Shown: one piece after another, positions 17,046 through 25,808 of the stretch | How positions within the stretch are numbered: the stretch's first letter is position 1 | How the letters are laid out: each line of letters begins with the position of its first letter | Source of the DNA: Bacillus sp. F19 | Lineage (GTDB): Bacteria; Bacillota; Bacilli; Bacillales; Bacillaceae | DNA length: 64,000 nucleotides | Assembly (NCBI GenBank): GCA_023823795.1 | Contig: CP085710.1 | Span: 460,001 to 524,000 of the forward strand | Direction: 5' to 3' | Program-made: the position numbers and the translations under genes | The notes under the pieces: generated by a model | The model's input: the letters and a program-made list of their open reading frames with translations, nothing else | Databases searched by the model: none | Told to the model about the DNA's origin: nothing

Positions 17046-17718
17046 GGTGCTGATCATTGAAGACGATTTAAGAATTGCAGAGATTCAAAGAAGATTTCTT
17101 GAACAGATAGAGGGGTTTCACACCATTGGAATAGCTGCTAATTATGCTGAGGCAAAAAGCTTGATTGATATCTTAAAACCGGATTTAATTTTACTTGATG
17201 TTTATTTTCCTGATATGAACGGATGTGATCTTTTAAAGGAAATCAAGCAGCTTGATAAGCAAACGGATGTCATTATGATAACAGCTGCGCGGGAAATTGA
17301 GACGGTGCAGGAAGCCATAACAATCGGAGTGTTCGATTTTATTATCAAGCCTGTTGTTTTTGAACGGTTCAAGCAGTCCTTAAAAAGATACGAAGAACAT
17401 TACCGCAAACTTGTAGCAATCAGATTGGAAAACAAAATCATGGGTCAGGAAGAAGTTGACAGGCTTCTTTATAAGCTGCATGACATTACTGAGAAGCCCC
17501 TCCTGCCAAAGGGGATCGATAAACTGACGCTGATTAAGGTTATGGAAGTGTTGGATGCAGGACAGGGATTAACGGCTGAAACAGTAGCGAAGCAAATCGG
17601 TGTGAGCCGGACAACTGCAAGGAGATATTTGGAACACCTCATCTCCCAGGAGAAAATTGCTGCTGACTTATCCTATGGAACAATTGGAAGACCAGAACGT
17701 GTGTATGTGCTTAAATAA
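17029..17718 (+). CDS. CitB/DctR-family response regulator
   Basis: A 229-residue two-component regulator. The receiver domain (residues 5-125) has the acidic pair EDD, phospho-acceptor Asp57 (LILLDVYFPDMNG) and Lys in IIKPVVF. The C-terminal HTH (LTAETVAKQIGVSRTTARRYLEHL) matches the CitT/DctR type. Three ATG codons lie in frame at 17023, 17026 and 17029; spacing from AGGGGG favours the last. It overlaps the 3' end of the kinase gene and probably activates tctCBA. With the kinase broken, its input is uncertain. Confidence 0.88.
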   Translation: MNQAIEVLIIEDDLRIAEIQRRFLEQIEGFHTIGIAANYAEAKSLIDILKPDLILLDVYFPDMNGCDLLKEIKQLDKQTDVIMITAAREIETVQEAITIGVFDFIIKPVVFERFKQSLKRYEEHYRKLVAIRLENKIMGQEEVDRLLYKLHDITEKPLLPKGIDKLTLIKVMEVLDAGQGLTAETVAKQIGVSRTTARRYLEHLISQEKIAADLSYGTIGRPERVYVLK

Positions 17719-17869
17719 GGTTGTTTTAGTGGAATACATTACGTGAAGTTTTTAATATATTCTAATAGTAGGAAAGAATAATTTCTTTTCTAGTCATTTT
17801 CGCCTATGTGCAAAAATAGTTTAATAGATAGTTGCCGGATTCATCCCCATATTTTAACATAAATATAAG

Positions 17870-18232
17870 ATGCTTCTAAAACAGGAAGAAGGACGTGGAA
17901 AGAACTTGTTGGATACGATCGAAGACTTCTTTGAAGACTTGGAGAGAAAGAGAAAGCAAGCGGAATACAATCGGGATGCAGATGAACTCGAAGCATATCT
18001 GGCTGCTGTTAATAACGCAATGGGAACGTTTGATGACGGAGTTTTTCATTTTCATAAACTGCATCTGCAGTATGATGATGAATGGACCGGTCAAACAAAA
18101 TTAGTCTATGAAAGTATTCGGGATGACATTCGTGTCACTTATAATCATATATACGATATGAAGGATGAGCTTTTTCAGGAGCTGAGAAACGAAATCGGAA
18201 GGCTTAGAGAACTGGCTGCTGGCCTCGCCTAA
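17870..18232 (+). CDS. Small helical helper protein of a T7SS toxin (WXG-like)
   Basis: A helical protein of about 120 residues, rich in Glu/Lys/Arg, with a WTG turn (YDDEWTGQTK) near residue 70 between two long helices, as in WXG100-like and LXG-associated partner proteins. It lies directly before a toxin gene with a DUF5344-like N-terminus, the order seen in ywqH-ywqI-ywqJ-type loci. The ATG at 17870 has no good ribosome binding site and TTG codons at about 17906 are alternatives, so the start is uncertain. Confidence 0.6.
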   Translation: MLLKQEEGRGKNLLDTIEDFFEDLERKRKQAEYNRDADELEAYLAAVNNAMGTFDDGVFHFHKLHLQYDDEWTGQTKLVYESIRDDIRVTYNHIYDMKDELFQELRNEIGRLRELAAGLA

Positions 18233-18279
18233 TACAGCGCTGCAAATGTTTTAGAGGAATAAAGGAGAGGTAGACGCAC

Positions 18280-19599
18280 ATGGAAATTAAAATAAGACCA
18301 GAAGAGCTTGAAGCGTTCGCACAGAGCATTGAACAATCCCGCTCATATACGGGAGATGCACTTGATCTGTTAAACTGGGAATCTGCCAGACTGCGCTTTA
18401 CCTCTGTTGCACGTGTAGAAAGGGCTATTGATCTTCAGGAAGAGATCCGGCACTTGGTGAATCGGTTTCATACGCTGACAGAAGATGCAAAAGCATTAAT
18501 TGAAAACACCGCAAATGGAATGAGAGAAGCAGATGAGGCCGCCAAATCGTCTGCTTCTTCAGGCTGGGGCGGTTTTTTCTCAGGATTATGGGATGGCGCT
18601 AAGAATGGACTTACAGACGCTTGGGACGGGCTTGTATCCCTCACAGAATGGGAAACATATGAAGCAATGTGGGATGCCATCATTCACCCCCTTGAAACCC
18701 TTGAGTCAATGTGGAACACGCTCTCTGAAGCTTGGGAAACAAAAGTAATAAATGGAGATATTTACAGCAGAACAGAATTCTTTACATATGGTGTCGTCTC
18801 TATTGGACTTGGCATTCTTGGAGGCAAGGGAATCGATAAGCTCGGAAAAGCTGCGAAGCTGACAAAAGTACCTGACGGGACGTCCTCTAAGCCGAAAGTG
18901 GAGACTGTCACTCATGGGATAGATACGAGTTTTGATTATGCGAAACTTTCGCAGGGGAAAGGGTTTGCTGCTGAGATTGATTCGGTACTTGATGAAGCAG
19001 GATTAACAAGAGATGAATTTTTAGCACTTCAGCCAAAGCATCATACAGAGTTGACCCAAGATCAGCTAGAAAAAATGAGGCAAGTTCGCGACGCAGTTGG
19101 ACCAGTTGGTGATGATACTGTTCTACAGAAGGTTATTGATTTAGGAAGAGTTGAGGCCTTTCTCTCAGGACGTGAAACTACGTTAAGCGGGTGTATTGCG
19201 AGAATGGATGATGTTGCAGACGTACATATGTCAGATGATGTTTTCTATTCGCTGAGACTGGATTACGGAGATGAGAACTATCCAACACCGTTCTCACCTA
19301 ATGAAGGATATGCTGTTATTCGTTTTACAACTGACGACTATGATAAAATGAGAATACCTTATGCGGAAGAGCTGAATAGCCAGGGTGCTGCAAAGCCAAA
19401 TGAATTTATTAAATATCCGCAAACTGGCCATGGATTTACTGCTGCTGTAAATGGCAGGATCATTCCTGAATTTGAAACAAAATACAGAGATGGCGCTGAG
19501 CCTACAGTTGGAGAAATATATATCGTCAATGAAGGTGTAGAAGAACTTGTAGGGGTTTATAATCCATTTAAGGAAAGATTTATACGTGTAGAGGAGTAG
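18280..19599 (+). CDS. Type VII secretion polymorphic toxin
   Basis: A 439-residue protein. The N-terminal ~90 residues (MEIKIRPEELEAFAQSIE...LNWESARLRFTSV...) form the YwqI/DUF5344-like helical hairpin that directs such proteins to the T7SS. A Gly/Trp-rich linker (SSGWGGFFSGLWDGAKNG) and a hydrophobic segment (YGVVSIGLGILGGKG, about 168-183) follow. The C-terminal ~220 residues carry the presumed toxin: RLDYGDENYPTPFS, then TGHGFTAAVNGRIIPEF and GEIYIVNEGVEELVGVYN. I do not recognise its activity; an ADP-ribosyltransferase-like fold is a guess. It is followed directly by two probable immunity genes. The secretion machine is not in the window. Confidence 0.7.
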   Translation: MEIKIRPEELEAFAQSIEQSRSYTGDALDLLNWESARLRFTSVARVERAIDLQEEIRHLVNRFHTLTEDAKALIENTANGMREADEAAKSSASSGWGGFFSGLWDGAKNGLTDAWDGLVSLTEWETYEAMWDAIIHPLETLESMWNTLSEAWETKVINGDIYSRTEFFTYGVVSIGLGILGGKGIDKLGKAAKLTKVPDGTSSKPKVETVTHGIDTSFDYAKLSQGKGFAAEIDSVLDEAGLTRDEFLALQPKHHTELTQDQLEKMRQVRDAVGPVGDDTVLQKVIDLGRVEAFLSGRETTLSGCIARMDDVADVHMSDDVFYSLRLDYGDENYPTPFSPNEGYAVIRFTTDDYDKMRIPYAEELNSQGAAKPNEFIKYPQTGHGFTAAVNGRIIPEFETKYRDGAEPTVGEIYIVNEGVEELVGVYNPFKERFIRVEE

Positions 19600-19605
19600 T
19601 GTAAC

Positions 19606-20004
19606 GTGAGAAAAGGAAAATTTGGAGTTTATCAGGGGAAGGAATATAAGATTATTAGTTATAAAAAAAACTATTATCTAAAATCTATTGACCCATTGAC
19701 TCAAGCAATTGGTTTTTCACTTGCACCTGGTGAAAATTCTATCTATATAAAAAAAGTAGAACCAAACGATTTAGATGATGCATACGAAATAATTCCAACT
19801 ACCTTTTACAAAGGCTATCATTTCGGAATTATCGGCTATGATGAAGCGAAACAAGAAGTTATTCTTATGACAAGCAATCCAGAGGCATGGAAAAAATTAA
19901 ATCTGGAAACTCATGCAAAATACGAATTTACAGTGGATGTTCCACTTAATGAATTGGATATTATTGAAGAGAAAGAGCCAATTCTTGGGTTTGGTGAAAA
20001 ATGA
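19606..20004 (+). CDS. Probable immunity protein of the T7SS toxin
   Basis: A 132-residue beta-rich acidic protein, GTG start, six bases after the toxin stop and preceded by GAGGAG. N-terminal KFGVYQGKEYKIISY is also found in a decayed copy at 20459, showing local duplication. Position directly after the toxin is the main reason for the immunity call. Its stop overlaps the next start (ATGA). Confidence 0.6.
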   Translation: MRKGKFGVYQGKEYKIISYKKNYYLKSIDPLTQAIGFSLAPGENSIYIKKVEPNDLDDAYEIIPTTFYKGYHFGIIGYDEAKQEVILMTSNPEAWKKLNLETHAKYEFTVDVPLNELDIIEEKEPILGFGEK

Positions 20005-20381
20005 GTACAGAGTTCAACTCTTTGGAAAAAGCTTTAATTGATGCGATGAGCAGCAGCGGAAAAGTAGCTGTTTTCTATGAAGTGCTAGCGAAAAGCAATG
20101 TATGGTTAATAAAAAAGCTACATGCGGACAAGGATTCTTCTTCAATTGAACAGGTTCATATTATGGAGAAAAAAAGCAGAAAATTGCTGCCGGTTTTCTC
20201 ATCAAAGTTTCCGATAGAAAAAATGTTTAAGCAAAATGACTCGATCATGATGTCTTTTGAAGAAATTTTAAATCAAATCGATGGACAGACCGGCATTATA
20301 TTAAACCCTGATACTCCGTTATCAAAACTGCTTATCCCTCAGGAACTTGAGATGATGAAGAGCAGAAAAAATTATTTTTAA
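20001..20381 (+). CDS. SseB N-terminal-domain-like protein, immunity cassette member
   Basis: A 126-residue protein with the SseB-type pattern: a strand-rich N-terminal half, SFEEILNQIDGQTGIILNPDTP, and LLIPQELEMM at the end. SseB-like domains recur next to polymorphic toxins. It is translationally coupled by ATGA to the preceding gene and followed by a strong terminator, so it closes the toxin operon. Whether it is immunity or accessory cannot be told. Confidence 0.6.
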   Translation: MSTEFNSLEKALIDAMSSSGKVAVFYEVLAKSNVWLIKKLHADKDSSSIEQVHIMEKKSRKLLPVFSSKFPIEKMFKQNDSIMMSFEEILNQIDGQTGIILNPDTPLSKLLIPQELEMMKSRKNYF

Positions 20382-20394
20382 AATTGATTTTTAA

Positions 20395-20419
20395 GGAGAG
20401 GAGAAATCCTCTCTTTTTT
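20395..20419 (+). terminator. Terminator of the toxin cassette
   Basis: GAGAGGA/TCCTCTC stem, GAAA loop and a T6 run. Confidence 0.9.
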
Positions 20420-20458
20420 AGATGAAATGGATTACTAAATTGAACGGAGAAAAAAACG

Positions 20459-20670
20459 ATGTTGAAAAAAGGAGGATATGGTTTATATCAAGGAAAAGAG
20501 TATTCAATCATTCCTGAGGGAAGCGGAAAGGTCACTTTGCGCACGCGTGACAAAGCAGCTCAAAGCGCGCGGGATTTCAGGCAGCAGGATTGAAGAAAAA
20601 CATTTTTATTAAAGAAATTGCTCAATCTGAATTAGAGAGTGCCTATGGGTATAAACCTTATGCTTCAGCC
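20459..20670 (+). pseudogene. Frameshifted duplicate of the immunity gene at 19606
   Basis: ATG 20459 starts KKGGYGLYQGKEYSIIP, matching KFGVYQGKEYKIIS of the intact gene. After a stop at 20591, another frame continues KKNIFIKEIAQSELESAYGY, matching NSIYIKKVEPNDLDDAYE. The 3' half is gone. It is thus an immunity paralogue left after loss of its toxin. Confidence 0.7.
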
Positions 20671-20672
20671 CA

Positions 20673-20721
20673 CCCGAAAATGATTTCGGGCAAATTAGCT
20701 TATTTTACCTGTAAAATAAGC
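20673..20721 (+). other. Two adjacent hairpins in the gap after the toxin cassette
   Basis: CCCGAAA/TTTCGGG (20673-20690) and GCTTATTTTA/TAAAATAAGC (20698-20721), both with 4-base loops. The second is followed by CTTTAG only. From here to 20985 nothing else was recognised. Confidence 0.5.
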
Positions 20722-20985
20722 CTTTAGAATCACATACTAATTACATAAGGGATTATTCTCCTTGAATTTTCCGGTGTTTACCATTATTTCATGGGAAACT
20801 GGATAATTTAAACACATGGATACCGACTTAAAGCCCAGGTATATCTCAAATGCTGTCCCGACTAGATCCTTAGTAGTGTAAAAACCGGCAAAACGGGTAT
20901 ACATAAATAAAGCATTCTAAATGCATCTTTTGATAGAATAGACTATTATAGATAAGTTTCTAGTGTACGTTAGGTGGAGGGTAAA

Positions 20986-23694
20986 ATGACAAACGATAAA
21001 CAGTTGATTCATAAAGCATATTTTGAAAGGTTTATGGAAGACAGTGCTTCTGCTCAGCCTGTACAGGTGCTTGGAGAACTTTATTTCGAGGAGCAGGCAA
21101 AGGAAGTTTATGATCTGTCCTATATTCGCTTTGCACAGGGTGAGGTCTATTTTCACAACAAAGATTATGAGACAGCGATCTTCAAGTGGGAAAATATCAG
21201 CAATGAATTAGAGTCATGGGCCAAGAAAAATATTGCGGACTCTTATTATGCTCTGGGTCATCTTTCAGCTGCAGAGGATATTTACACATCCATTCAAAGT
21301 GATTCGAAGACTTTGAAAATGGAAGTGGCGCTTGAATTATTTTCACTTTATCTATTGAGAGACAAAATTGAACTTGCATATAAGGTCATTAAAAAGGCGA
21401 TGGATATTCATTCGGATTATCCGAATGTAACGGATCTGGCACGATCTTTCTATGAGGATCAGCAGGACTGGAAGAATGCCGTTGAGCTTACTGTTGCTGA
21501 AGGCGTGCGAACGGAATCGCTTGAATGGTTTGAGCTGCTGAATGAGTATGTTCAAGCGGGATATACGAAATCGTTTGATCCTGAATACTTTTATCAGCCG
21601 CTAATTTCTCTTTTCCGAATCAATCAAAAATTATTTCAGAAGGTTACAGCTTCCTTGTGGGACAGCTACCGAAATGGTGATTCCTACTTATCATGGCTGA
21701 AAACCGTTAATACAATCTTCCTTAATGTTGATGTGCAGCCGTTTGATTCCTGGACGAAGATGTCTGATATCCACCAGAACACTTACTTAAGTGTGATTAA
21801 TGGCACTTATTTGGTAAAGGATTTAGAAGATATTATTCCTGTGCTTTTAGCGAACTGGCAAAAGCTTGCGAATCAGTCAAAAGCGTTATTTGCTGCAACG
21901 GCTGTACTTGCATGGAATGAAATTTTTCCATCGTCTATGGATGCTGCGAATCTTAAGACAGCTGAAAAGCTGATCTTTGATTCGGAGCATGACAGCATCA
22001 GTCTCAAATACAGCCTGGATTTATTTAAGTCTCTTGTTTCTTGGGCAGAGAATAACCATATCGAAGTGGGCTATAAAAAGAAATGGCTCGTTTCAGGGCT
22101 TTCCGACTTAAAGACATCTCGTCTTTTAATCACCGGCACAACTGAAAGCGGAAAATCCGCATTTATTAATCATATCCTTCAGGAAAATCTGGTCAGCCGC
22201 ACTGATTCACCTGTGTTTGTACGATCTGATGGTGATTTGGCGGAAATGAATGAAATTACAAATGCCGGCATAAGAAGGATATCTGACAATCCTGAGTATC
22301 AGGAATCAGAAAATACTTGGATTGAAGTGAAATGGCCTTCTGCTCTTTTAGAAGAGAACAATACGGTGTTCCTGCATACACCTGAATTGGATCGTATTGG
22401 AGATGTAGAACAAACAGCAGAATTTCTGCCGATATCAGATGGAATGCTGTTCGTCCTTGATAAAAATACGCCTTTTAATGAGCACGAGCTTGAATTGCTG
22501 ATGAAGCTTCAGGAATATGCTCTTGATACACCGTTTCACTTTATCCTGAATCATTCATCTGAACAGTGGAAATTGGCAGAAGACCTGCAGGGAACAATCA
22601 ACCAGTTCTTCCCTCAGTCACAGGTATTTGCTTTTTCACCGGATAATCTTGGCGGTTTGAGTGAATTTTTGAATACTGTTTTCAGAAAATCGGACGCGAA
22701 GCTGGAAGAAAAACGCACGGCAAAACTTCTATATTTCATACGCAAGACACTTACGGATCTTCTGAACAAACGCGTTCAGATGGAGAATCGATTAGTAGAA
22801 TCCGTTAAATGGAATGAGGATATTTTAGTAAGACTGAACGGCTTCATGAATCATTTAAGAGACGTGGAGCAGGAAAAGGCTAAATCCATCTCGGCTTCCT
22901 ATCGTGAAGTGACTGCTGAGATGAAAAGAGACATGGCTGTGCAGCTGCCGAAAATTCTGCGCAACTGTTCTGCTCATATTAGTGAAAACAGTGATTTCAG
23001 CCAAATTCACATATCGTTAAACAAGAAAATGAATGAAGAAATTAGCGCTTATATCCATCAGAACTTGATTCCAAGATTCCAAACGGCTCTGCGTGAATGG
23101 CTTTCACAATCAAATGAAGAGCTAAACGAAAGCCAGGCGTATCTTGATGAAATGAGCCTGTCTTTCAATGGTTTATACGGAGAAGAAAAAATGAAGCTTC
23201 TCTGCGATTTTAAAGTCATTGAAGACTGGCGCCGTGATTTAAACAGAATGACAAGCAGAGCGGATGTTGACGAGCAGAATATCCTGCTTAGATTTAAGCC
23301 GACAGAATTCCTGCTGAAAAGCGCCGGAAAGCTGTTCGCCGCTCTTCCCCAAAACAAGTCGGTGCTGTACAACCAATATAAAAAATATGTCGAAAGCAAA
23401 AACTACGAGGACACATCAGAAGAAATTTCAAAAAAATTCTTCCTCGAATTCGATTTATTTGAAAAGGCTCTGAAAGCGGACATTATCATGTTCTTCCAAA
23501 ATCCGATTCTGTATGTGGAACAGACCATCCACGAATCAGAAAATGAAATTTCAGGTTCAAAAGCAACCCTTGAGAAAATGAAAGCAAGTCCTGAAATCTA
23601 TTACGACCCATTGCGTCTCTTTGAAGTAAGACTCCTTCAATATGAATTTATGGTGAAGGCGAATGAAGAGAATACGTATATTAAACATCAATAA
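20986..23694 (+). CDS. Large TPR plus P-loop GTPase protein (dynamin-like)
   Basis: A 902-residue cytoplasmic protein. Residues about 10-160 look like tetratricopeptide helices (FAQGEVYFHNKDYETAIFKWENI). A P-loop GTTESGKS lies at 384-391. The expected DxxG region reads FLHTPELDRIGD, and the G4 position reads ILNHSSEQ, so both are degenerate relative to DTPG and NKxD. Residues about 570-900 are helical with coiled-coil character (RVQMENRLVESV..., EVTAEMKRDM...), as in dynamin-family stalks. ATG 20986 follows GGTGGAGGG. It is a single gene ended by a terminator. Membrane remodelling is only an analogy; function unknown. Confidence 0.6.
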   Translation: MTNDKQLIHKAYFERFMEDSASAQPVQVLGELYFEEQAKEVYDLSYIRFAQGEVYFHNKDYETAIFKWENISNELESWAKKNIADSYYALGHLSAAEDIYTSIQSDSKTLKMEVALELFSLYLLRDKIELAYKVIKKAMDIHSDYPNVTDLARSFYEDQQDWKNAVELTVAEGVRTESLEWFELLNEYVQAGYTKSFDPEYFYQPLISLFRINQKLFQKVTASLWDSYRNGDSYLSWLKTVNTIFLNVDVQPFDSWTKMSDIHQNTYLSVINGTYLVKDLEDIIPVLLANWQKLANQSKALFAATAVLAWNEIFPSSMDAANLKTAEKLIFDSEHDSISLKYSLDLFKSLVSWAENNHIEVGYKKKWLVSGLSDLKTSRLLITGTTESGKSAFINHILQENLVSRTDSPVFVRSDGDLAEMNEITNAGIRRISDNPEYQESENTWIEVKWPSALLEENNTVFLHTPELDRIGDVEQTAEFLPISDGMLFVLDKNTPFNEHELELLMKLQEYALDTPFHFILNHSSEQWKLAEDLQGTINQFFPQSQVFAFSPDNLGGLSEFLNTVFRKSDAKLEEKRTAKLLYFIRKTLTDLLNKRVQMENRLVESVKWNEDILVRLNGFMNHLRDVEQEKAKSISASYREVTAEMKRDMAVQLPKILRNCSAHISENSDFSQIHISLNKKMNEEISAYIHQNLIPRFQTALREWLSQSNEELNESQAYLDEMSLSFNGLYGEEKMKLLCDFKVIEDWRRDLNRMTSRADVDEQNILLRFKPTEFLLKSAGKLFAALPQNKSVLYNQYKKYVESKNYEDTSEEISKKFFLEFDLFEKALKADIIMFFQNPILYVEQTIHESENEISGSKATLEKMKASPEIYYDPLRLFEVRLLQYEFMVKANEENTYIKHQ

Positions 23695-23698
23695 ACAG

Positions 23699-23726
23699 AA
23701 GGACCCTTTATTTTAGGGTCCTTTGC
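23699..23726 (+). terminator. Terminator after the TPR-GTPase gene
   Basis: AAGGACCCT/AGGGTCCTT stem followed by a T-rich stretch. Confidence 0.8.
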
Positions 23727-23833
23727 TTTGTCCAAAAATTGATAATCCCCCAAAACTCAGATAAACTGAAACAAACCACAAACATAAATCCTTACTTGAA
23801 GGGGAATATCAAGCTATTGGAGAGAACATAAAG

Positions 23834-24595
23834 ATGAAGAGTCAGCAAAATTATTCTTATAAGATTATGGAGGTTTGTCTGCTTGCCGGAAAAATTATGC
23901 TGATCAGCGGAGCTGAAACGTACCGGGTAGAAGATACGATGATGCGGATTGCTGCATCATACGGTGTGAAGAACTCGCATAGTTATGTGACACCGACTGG
24001 CATCATCTTCTCCATAGAGTCAGATGAGCCGACGAAGACGAAATTAATTCGAATCATGGAACGAACGACTGATCTTGATAAGGTTACGAATGTGAACGCC
24101 ATTTCAAGGAAAATAAGCAATGGAGATTTAAATGTTGATGAAGCCTATGATTTGTTAAAAGAAATTGATGAGGCGAACTCTACCTACTCTCTCTTTTTGC
24201 AGGTGATTGCTGCAGCGATTGCAAGCGGCTGCTTTCTGATTATGTTTCAGGGGCAGTGGTCTGATTTTATTCCTGCTGTTCTGGCAGGGGGGCTCGGTTT
24301 TATGGCCGTTATTTATTTCCATCGTCTTGTGCCTATTAAATTCTTTGCGGAGTTTCTGGCGGCATTCATTATAGGAATGCTTGCTTATTTATTCGTAAGG
24401 ACCGGTTTTGGATCTGAAATGGATAAAGTGATTATTGGCTCAGTTATGCCATTAGTTCCTGGTCTGCTTATTACAAATGCAGTCAGGGATTTAATGGCCG
24501 GGCATTTGATATCGGGACTTTCAAAAGGAGCAGAAGCGTTTTTAACTGCATTCGCCATCGGATCTGGTATTGCGGTTGTTTTTTCATTATTTTAA
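23834..24595 (+). CDS. ThrE-type amino acid exporter, large (YjjP-like) subunit
   Basis: A 253-residue protein with a soluble N-terminal region (LISGAETYRVEDTMMRI, a family signature) and about five membrane helices after residue 115. In many bacteria ThrE, the threonine/serine exporter, is split into this YjjP-like part and a YjjB-like part. The second part follows 12 bases downstream, so the two probably form one transporter. Confidence 0.82.
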   Translation: MKSQQNYSYKIMEVCLLAGKIMLISGAETYRVEDTMMRIAASYGVKNSHSYVTPTGIIFSIESDEPTKTKLIRIMERTTDLDKVTNVNAISRKISNGDLNVDEAYDLLKEIDEANSTYSLFLQVIAAAIASGCFLIMFQGQWSDFIPAVLAGGLGFMAVIYFHRLVPIKFFAEFLAAFIIGMLAYLFVRTGFGSEMDKVIIGSVMPLVPGLLITNAVRDLMAGHLISGLSKGAEAFLTAFAIGSGIAVVFSLF

Positions 24596-24607
24596 GGGAG
24601 AGAAAGA

Positions 24608-25057
24608 ATGATGTGGGTCTTGGGACAGCTAGTGACAAGCTTTATATCTACCGCTGCATTCGGCATTATTTTTCAGGCGCCTAAACCTTCCCTCATTAAA
24701 TGCGGACTTGTAGGGATGTGCGGCTGGATGATCTATATATCCTTGGTGGGCTATGGATTTGATGCAGTTCCTGCTACTGTCATTTCAGCTGTATTTGTAG
24801 CTGTGACAAGTCAGGTTTTTGCAAAGATCTACAAAACGCCGATTATTATTTTCAGCGTAGCCGGCATTATTCCTTTGGTTCCTGGGGGAATGGCGTACGA
24901 CGCGATGAGAAATTTCGTTGAAAATGACTATAATACTGCGATTACATTAGCTGCAAAAGCATTTATGATTTCAGGTTCCATCGCGATCGGCCTTGTTTTT
25001 TCTGAGGTGATCAATCAAGTCATAAGAAGGTCTCAGCTTCGTACAAAGGTTAAGTAA
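24608..25057 (+). CDS. ThrE-type amino acid exporter, small (YjjB-like) subunit
   Basis: A 149-residue membrane protein with four to five helices. IIFSVAGIIPLVPGGMAYDAMR is the family motif and mirrors MPLVPGLLITNAVRD in the upstream subunit. It forms an operon with the preceding gene. Confidence 0.82.
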   Translation: MMWVLGQLVTSFISTAAFGIIFQAPKPSLIKCGLVGMCGWMIYISLVGYGFDAVPATVISAVFVAVTSQVFAKIYKTPIIIFSVAGIIPLVPGGMAYDAMRNFVENDYNTAITLAAKAFMISGSIAIGLVFSEVINQVIRRSQLRTKVK

Positions 25058-25070
25058 ACGGGGGATTCAA

Positions 25071-25345
25071 ATGAAACTGGAGACACCGCTAAGGAGACTT
25101 TGGGGAGCCGGAGCTTATGGTCTCGGCGCTCGGACTTGGCACGTGGCAGTTCAGCAAGGGCAGCGGAATGCCTGCAGCCCTTAAAGCGTATGCAGCCGCT
25201 TTCTGGATAAATTAGTGCTTGAAGACAGCATGTCACCCAGCCAGATTGCTCTGAACAGGACTGAGCACTATCATGGTGGAACCGTGGTCGCCGTTCCGAG
25301 AACCTCAAAAAAACACAGGACAGAAGAAAACGGGTACGAAATTGC
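25071..25345 (+). pseudogene. Aldo/keto reductase remnant with a large internal deletion
   Basis: ATG 25071 with GGGGG upstream begins LETPLRRLWGAGA. One frame over, VSALGLGTWQFSKGSGM continues the aldo/keto reductase N-terminus. After a stop, another frame gives SPSQIALN...HGGTVVAVPRTSKKHRTEEN, matching the family's C-terminal NADP-binding region. The ~200 residues between, including the catalytic Tyr and Lys, are missing. Intact members are about 310-330 residues. Confidence 0.75.
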
Positions 25346-25370
25346 ACAGCAGTTTCGTACCCGTTTTTTT
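25327..25370 (+). terminator. Strong terminator after the reductase remnant
   Basis: AAACGGGTACGAAA/TTTCGTACCCGTTT stem with a long T run. Confidence 0.9.
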
Positions 25371-25624
25371 GTTATTTTAACGTTTTGTGATGAATGATTA
25401 TTTTTGCCTATCAAATATCCAAAACCTTGATTAGACAGTTTCGGGGAAACAACTGCATGCGATGAATACTCAAAATTCCCGATTTTGCAACATTGGGCAT
25501 AGTTCATATACTAAACGATTTCTTGTGATCAATTCTTAACTTTTCCGCTGAATACTGCCTTCAACTTCAATTCTCCTTCACTGGAACCTGTTAGCCTAAA
25601 AAGCTAGGGTTTTTCTTTTTGTAT

Positions 25625-25685
25625 TTTACAAACCCCTAACAATTCCTTCATATAAATCTACATTACCTTCATACTGGATTTACCT
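25625..25685 (+). promoter_or_regulatory. Pho box upstream of the ugpB remnant
   Basis: Six hexamers resembling TT(A/C/T)ACA stand exactly 11 bases apart: TTTACA 25625, CTAACA 25636, TTCATA 25647, CTACAT 25658, TCATAC 25669 and TTACCT 25680. This is the direct-repeat layout bound by PhoP in Bacillus. It fits a ugp operon expressed under phosphate starvation, although ugpB itself is broken. The stretch 25371-25624 contains nothing else recognised apart from a weak TAGC/GCTA hairpin near 25590-25615. Confidence 0.7.
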
Positions 25686-25744
25686 TGAAGAGGTATGATG
25701 GAACTCATGAAAGGCAAGTGAATATAACCAGGTTGAGATAGTGA

Positions 25745-25808
25745 GAAACCATAAAAAAACATAGGTGTTTTGTAAAAGGCCGCGTTTTTTTATGGTTTTT
25801 ACAAAATG
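25745..25808 (+). other. Overlapping inverted repeats before the ugpB remnant
   Basis: AAACCATAAAAAAAC pairs perfectly (15 bp) with GTTTTTTTATGGTTT. Between these arms lies TTTTGTAAAA, which can pair with TTTTACAAAA overlapping the right arm and the ATG at 25806. The two pairings cannot form together. It may be only a terminator left by deletion. Confidence 0.5.

Noticed and set aside
23834-25057. Two exporter genes as a frameshifted single ThrE gene
   Set aside because: The second gene has its own ribosome binding site and start; the split YjjP/YjjB arrangement is normal in bacilli.
25275-25287. GGTGGAACCGTGG resembling a T-box sequence before a terminator
   Set aside because: It encodes the conserved GGTVVAVP part of an aldo/keto reductase remnant, and there is no stem I specifier region or downstream aminoacyl-tRNA or amino acid gene.
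25033-25347. 104-codon minus-strand frame
   Set aside because: It lies opposite the reductase remnant and the end of the exporter gene, with no ribosome binding site.
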